Virus record (IMG/VR): IMGVR_UViG_3300025137_004281
Coordinates: 1 to 22,835 of that record
DNA from: a virus
Length of the DNA stretch: 22,835 nucleotides
Strand: one strand, 5' to 3'
In this document: in pieces, positions 19,645 through 22,835 of the stretch
How the letters are laid out: each line of letters starts with the position of its first letter
How positions within the stretch are numbered: the stretch's first letter is position 1
Translations under genes and position numbers: made by a program
The notes under the pieces: model-generated
What the model saw: the letters and a program-made list of their open reading frames with translations, nothing else
Database searches by the model: none
Told to the model about the DNA's origin: nothing

Positions 19645-19917
19645 TTAAAGACGTCCTAAATATGAATCACCTCTTTCTAAGGCCCTCCATATTAAAGACA
19701 TTGTGTTATAAAGTTCTTCATTCTTTTGAATAACAAATTTCATTTCGTCTCTAGGAAAAGTATCTAGACCGTCAATGAATTGTGCGGCAGCAGCAAATTG
19801 ATTGCCTTTGATAAGACCTGCTGCGGTCTCATAATCTTGACCGTCAAGAGGAGTATGTCTCATACTATCTAATTCATAGATAGTGTCTAAATTTGATACG
19901 TTGTTCATAATATTCAT
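19645..19917 (-). CDS. small early-type hypothetical protein
   Basis: 90 aa from the ATG at 19915-19917, with GAAAGG about 7 bases before it; the open frame extends 12 codons higher but into the promoter region. Starts MNIMNNVSNLDTIYELDSM; the middle is Ala/Gln-rich (GNQFAAAAQFIDGLDTF), soluble and acidic. First gene of the promoter unit at 19978, with the same leader layout as the gene at 14403. Function unknown; position suggests an early host-interaction gene. Confidence 0.65.
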   Translation of the reverse strand: MNIMNNVSNLDTIYELDSMRHTPLDGQDYETAAGLIKGNQFAAAAQFIDGLDTFPRDEMKFVIQKNEELYNTMSLIWRALERGDSYLGRL

Positions 19918-19949
19918 AATGTAACCTTTCTTTTTCATAATATAGTTAT

Positions 19950-19978
19950 ACACTACACTAAAAAAGGTCTAAAGTCAA
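19950..19978 (-). promoter_or_regulatory. early-type promoter, weaker -10
   Basis: TTGACT (19973-19978) in TCCTTGACTTTA context. At 17-base spacing the -10 would be TAGTGT (19950-19955), a weaker match than at the sister sites. The flanking DNA is homologous to the promoter module at 14685-14763, which supports function. Confidence 0.6.
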
Positions 19979-20002
19979 GGAAATAACCAAATTAATTTGA
20001 AG

Positions 20003-20027
20003 AAAAAACCCTTATTTATCAGGGATT
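20003..20027 (-). terminator. hairpin with T-tract
   Basis: On the minus strand a short stem CCCT / AGGG (with flanking AA/TT pairs after one mismatch) is followed by a run of six T. It sits just upstream of the promoter at 19978, in the same place as the strong CCCTTG hairpin of the sister module at 14741-14763. The stem is weak, so termination may rely on the neighbouring hairpin at 20033-20056. Confidence 0.5.
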
Positions 20028-20032
20028 TATAT

Positions 20033-20056
20033 AGGGTGCGTCAAACCGCTCACCCT
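20033..20056 (-). terminator. hairpin AGGGTG/CACCCT
   Basis: A 6-bp stem AGGGTG / CACCCT with a 12-base loop, between the 30-aa ORF and the T-tract hairpin. No T-run follows directly (ATATAAAT does). Probably part of the tandem end of the 22.8-20.1 kb transcription unit, as with the paired hairpins near 14.75 kb. Confidence 0.45.
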
Positions 20057-20072
20057 TTGTTCTTGTTTTGTT

Positions 20073-20165
20073 CTAGAAAAATAGGGTAAAAATGCCGTAT
20101 GTTCCACCAGATAAGATGAGAGTTACTGCAACAATGCCAAAAAATGTATAAATTTTATCTAACAC
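20073..20165 (-). CDS. 30-aa membrane micropeptide, tentative
   Basis: GTG start at 20163-20165 (or the GTG just before it), inside the end of the ParB-like gene; stop TAG at 20073-20075. Sequence LDKIYTF then a hydrophobic helix (FGIVAVTLILSGGTYGIFTLFF). An AGGAG lies too close (2 bases) for an ideal ribosome-binding site. It follows the pattern of other membrane microproteins in the window, but alone is weakly supported. Confidence 0.35.
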   Translation of the reverse strand: MLDKIYTFFGIVAVTLILSGGTYGIFTLFF

Positions 20166-20577
20166 CACTCCTATTTACCAATCTCTTACCTTCATCCAAC
20201 CAGAGGTTCTGCGAAACGTTGTTAGTCTTTGTAGGTATCTGCATTTCTTCACATAAGGCGTCTTTTATGATGTGGTCAACTACCACACAATCTATGTGGG
20301 TATAGTTATGTTTCTTTGCATATCTAAATCTATTGTTACCATACCAGATAACATAATCCGTACTTATCTCATGTTGGTGTTTTTTCCATATATGAAAAGA
20401 CTTCTCTGTGATTAGTAAAGGATGTAGCATACCTTCGTCTGGTATTCTTTTTTCTAACATGGCTGCCATTGCATTTTTTTCATTCCAATTAGTATCATCA
20501 TCTATATTAGATAATGTTGTTATGGAGAATGGTAATACCTCTACACCAAACGTATGTTTTGCTTTAAGCAATCTCAC
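20155..20577 (-). CDS. ParB-like domain protein, GTG start
   Basis: 140 aa. The middle has the ParB/Srx-like pattern: EGMLHPLLI, then after a strand VIWYGNNRFRYAKKHNYTHI and DCVVVDHI, corresponding to the G-hxP-hhV and GNHRhxAxk blocks of ParB-type nucleotide-binding domains. There is no DNA-binding HTH, so it is a single domain of the type scattered in phages. Start is GTG overlapping the dehydrogenase stop as GTGA (20574-20577). Its role in the sugar/NAD gene set is unknown. Confidence 0.6.
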   Translation of the reverse strand: MRLLKAKHTFGVEVLPFSITTLSNIDDDTNWNEKNAMAAMLEKRIPDEGMLHPLLITEKSFHIWKKHQHEISTDYVIWYGNNRFRYAKKHNYTHIDCVVVDHIIKDALCEEMQIPTKTNNVSQNLWLDEGKRLVNRSGVR

Positions 20578-21764
20578 TTTTCAGTTCTAGTATTACCGTA
20601 ATGTTTTATTACACAATGTTTTGTTGCGTCTGAATGTTTTAATGTTCTATATGGATCAATAATACAACTACCTGGATTAAACTGTTTAGGTATTAATCCT
20701 TTATCATGTATAAGATAAGTGTGGGCACTTTCATCTGGCACTTGATCATAATATACTTTCATACTACTATCAAGGTTTTCAATATACCAACCAACTAACA
20801 TAGAAGGACTACCTATTGTCTGATCAATACCTGGTTTAAATGCCTTACCTAATATTACTACAGGCATTTGATACTGCATAACATATCGTGCCATGTTATA
20901 TGCTTGTTGTTCTCTTACTTTCATAATACTATCAAACAAGTCATAACCTAAATTTAATCTTTTTGCCATGTGTCGTAATGCTATATTATCTCTAGGATGA
21001 CAAGCACCACCATCACCAAAACCTGCCATCATGTAACTAGGTCCCATTATTCTTTGTGTAGAATGTTTTAATGCATTTGTGACAACATCAACATTTATAT
21101 TACCTACTTTCATTGCCACATCTTGTATCATATTTACTAAACATAACTTGGCTGTAATAAAAGTATTATAGAAAACTTTTAATGCTTCTATTTCTTCCCA
21201 TGTGCCTATCTCATATCTTGTCGTTTGTTTTTCTAGTATAGGGTCGTATAAATCATAAAGCATTTCTACATCTTTATCTTTTTTACCTGTTGATGTGCCT
21301 ATCATAATCATTTCAGGATGTCTCATATCCCACTTTACTGTGCCTTGTGCAATTAGATATGGATTGTAAATAAACTTACCATTTTTAATTAATGGTAAAA
21401 TTTCTCGTCTTACTGTTCCGGGCAATACTGTTGATATAACTGCAATCAATGTACCTTTATTAACTCGTTCATCAACATCTTTTACTGCCTGAATAAGATG
21501 TGTATAATCAAAATCTTTAGATTCTAAATGAGAAGTAGGTGTTTCGCCTCCATACTTTGGATCATGTGGTGTTTGTACTGCAATCAATACAACATCTTTA
21601 TTTTTACATGTATTATCTAAACTGTCTATGTTAACATTAAAGTCTGTGTTTAAATCATTTAAAAGTTTTGTATTAATATCATAACCAGTTACTTCGTGTT
21701 TTTCTGCTAAAACTGAAGCTGCGTCTTGTCCTAGTTTACCTAGTCCTATAAATCCTACTTTCAT
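20574..21764 (-). CDS. ugd: UDP-glucose/GDP-mannose dehydrogenase family
   Basis: 396 aa, normal length. N-terminal NAD-binding motif GFIGLGKLGQ, GYDIN, then VVLIAVQTP and VISTVLPGT. Central helix EALKVFYNTFITAKLCLVN carries the conserved Lys/Asn, and GFGDGGACHPRDNIAL contains the catalytic Cys in the usual GxGxGG-C-P-D block (here with Asp for one Gly). C-terminal VILGKAFKPGIDQTIGSPS completes the family. The probable product is a UDP-sugar acid, although the exact substrate cannot be read. ATGA overlap with nadE and GTGA with the ParB-like gene. Confidence 0.9.
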   Translation of the reverse strand: MKVGFIGLGKLGQDAASVLAEKHEVTGYDINTKLLNDLNTDFNVNIDSLDNTCKNKDVVLIAVQTPHDPKYGGETPTSHLESKDFDYTHLIQAVKDVDERVNKGTLIAVISTVLPGTVRREILPLIKNGKFIYNPYLIAQGTVKWDMRHPEMIMIGTSTGKKDKDVEMLYDLYDPILEKQTTRYEIGTWEEIEALKVFYNTFITAKLCLVNMIQDVAMKVGNINVDVVTNALKHSTQRIMGPSYMMAGFGDGGACHPRDNIALRHMAKRLNLGYDLFDSIMKVREQQAYNMARYVMQYQMPVVILGKAFKPGIDQTIGSPSMLVGWYIENLDSSMKVYYDQVPDESAHTYLIHDKGLIPKQFNPGSCIIDPYRTLKHSDATKHCVIKHYGNTRTEK

Positions 21765-22516
21765 AATTTCTCCATATTACATACCGGCGGCATGTTCATC
21801 TTATGTTTATTTTTTGATCTCAATGTTCTAAATTTTTCTATGACGTTTATAAGATGTGGATCCTCAACTAGTTCACCACTTATATCTGCTTTCATAGCCT
21901 TTTCTAAATCATCATAGGTGTAACCCAATTGTTGTTCATCTGTTCTACCATCTTCCCATAAACCATCTGTTGGTGGTGCGTCCATAATCTTTTTAATAAT
22001 ATCTAAATGTTCTGCCATGTGATAGACTTCACTTTTATATAGGTCTGCAATAGGTGAGATATCTACACCACCATCACCATACTTAGTATAAAAACCTACA
22101 CCAAAGTCTTCGCATTTGTTTCCTGTACCTACAACTAATCCATTATTACTTTGTGCAATCTGATACAACATCATCATTCTTAATCTACTGCGACTATTGG
22201 CAAATGCTAGTTCACCATCTGCACCTAGATAATTACTTGCATGTTCAAATTCATGGAATATCTTTTCTAGATTTATTACTCTGCGACTTACATTATTAAA
22301 TTTTTCATCTAACCACCATGTATGTTCTAATGCTAGAATATCTTTATTACGAATAGACATAACAATAGGCATAGTTCGTAAACCAGTCATAGCACATAAG
22401 GTTGAAGTAACTGCACTATCTATACCACCAGATACGCCTACAACTAATGTATCAAAGTTATTTTGTTTAGCATAGTTTTTTATCCAATTTACAACATGTT
22501 CTATTTTATCTTTCAT
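21761..22516 (-). CDS. nadE: ammonia-dependent NAD synthetase
   Basis: 251 aa from the ATG at 22514-22516 with GGAG 9 bases upstream (the open frame has a TTG five codons earlier). PP-loop VVGVSGGIDSAV, then NSRSRLRMMM, GTGNKCEDFGVGFYTKYGDGG in family order and ISPIADLYKSEVY, then PTDGLW and TDEQQLGYTYDDLE. There is no glutaminase domain, so it would use ammonia. It converts nicotinate adenine dinucleotide to NAD+. Overlaps the carbamoyltransferase end and is coupled (ATGA) to the dehydrogenase, which consumes NAD+. Confidence 0.93.
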   Translation of the reverse strand: MKDKIEHVVNWIKNYAKQNNFDTLVVGVSGGIDSAVTSTLCAMTGLRTMPIVMSIRNKDILALEHTWWLDEKFNNVSRRVINLEKIFHEFEHASNYLGADGELAFANSRSRLRMMMLYQIAQSNNGLVVGTGNKCEDFGVGFYTKYGDGGVDISPIADLYKSEVYHMAEHLDIIKKIMDAPPTDGLWEDGRTDEQQLGYTYDDLEKAMKADISGELVEDPHLINVIEKFRTLRSKNKHKMNMPPVCNMEKL

Positions 22517-22835
22517 AAATTTCATCTCCAATAATTAATGCGTCAACATGACCCATGTTTGCATATGTTTCTAATGCGTTATCAGGTGTCTCTACAATAG
22601 GTTCCTGATAATTAAAACTTGTATTTAAAACTGCTGGTAATCCACTTGCTACAATTATATTATATAGTATTGGATTATGTTCTTTCTTTAATATCTGTGG
22701 GCGTGTTGTATTGTCAACATGATTAACACCTCCCAATCTTTCTCTATATTCTTCTTTGATTATAGCGCTAGTCTGCATATAAGGTGACCACTCGTTATAG
22801 TCTTCTAGCATTTCCTCAGCATATTCTTCTAATAT
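22506..22835 (-). CDS. carbamoyltransferase (NodU/CmcH type), C-terminal part
   Basis: The frame is open to the window edge and continues through an internal Met, so this is the C-terminal about 109 residues of a longer protein. Features match the C-terminal domain of NodU/CmcH/TobZ carbamoyltransferases: YRERLGGVNHVDNTTRPQIL (R-P-A/Q region), NPILYNIIVASGLPAVLNTSFN and EPIVETPDNALETY. These enzymes transfer a carbamoyl group to sugars or other hydroxyls. With the sugar dehydrogenase downstream, modification of a polysaccharide or nucleotide sugar is a reasonable inference. Confidence 0.88.
   Translation of the reverse strand: MLEEYAEEMLEDYNEWSPYMQTSAIIKEEYRERLGGVNHVDNTTRPQILKKEHNPILYNIIVASGLPAVLNTSFNYQEPIVETPDNALETYANMGHVDALIIGDEIYER

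Overview
The window looks like part of a T4-like (myovirus) phage genome of a marine bacterium. Visible T4-type replication and expression genes are gp32 single-strand DNA-binding protein, gp59 helicase loader, gp33 late-transcription factor, RNase H-type 5' exonuclease and glutaredoxin. PhoH, a PD-(D/E)XK exonuclease and several conserved proteins typical of marine T4-like phages accompany them. The DNA is strongly AT-rich, there are no photosynthesis genes, and every supported gene lies on the minus strand with ATGA/TAATG overlaps. A pelagimyophage (SAR11 phage) is my best guess; the host is inference.

Layout in the direction of transcription, from high to low coordinates. 22.8-20.1 kb: carbamoyltransferase (cut by the window edge), NAD synthetase, a UDP-glucose dehydrogenase-family enzyme and a ParB-like protein. 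20.1-18.5 kb: terminator-like hairpins, an early-type promoter, small genes and a tRNA-Asp lying inside an open reading frame. 18.5-16.5 kb: a run of secreted proteins and lipoproteins, ending in glutaredoxin. 16.5-14.8 kb: RNase H and conserved phage genes, closed by hairpins. 14.7-10.2 kb: a second promoter unit with small early genes, a Bax-like glucosaminidase, small membrane proteins, PhoH and a GH108-type endolysin. 10.2-6.6 kb: exonuclease, small proteins, gp33, gp59 and a phage-family protein. 6.6-6.25 kb: no protein gene, but a strong promoter followed by a 214-nt structured RNA candidate that leads into gp32. 5.3-4.5 kb: small membrane proteins. 4.5-0 kb: a curli-type secretion operon.

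The curli-type operon is the most striking part. It reads csgF, csgG, a 226-aa curlin-like repeat protein, a FecR-domain protein, a small conserved phage protein, a second short curlin-like protein, and a CHASE2-domain protein that runs off the window. It lacks csgE, csgB, csgC and csgD. The inferred picture is a phage-encoded outer-membrane channel exporting its own amyloid-like cargo, with two periplasmic sensory-type proteins attached. TATAAATA late-promoter-like boxes at the start of this operon and of the membrane-protein unit before it suggest late expression. CsgG-like genes in marine T4-like phages have, as far as I recall, been noted before; the FecR/CHASE2 arrangement is what I would check for novelty.

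Other recurring structure: five promoters share an extended -35 element (CCCTTGAC, mostly followed by TTTT) with 17-bp spacing. A duplicated terminator-promoter-leader module occurs near 14.7 and 19.95 kb. About ten very small ORFs, most of them single-pass membrane proteins, are tucked between larger genes with start/stop overlaps.
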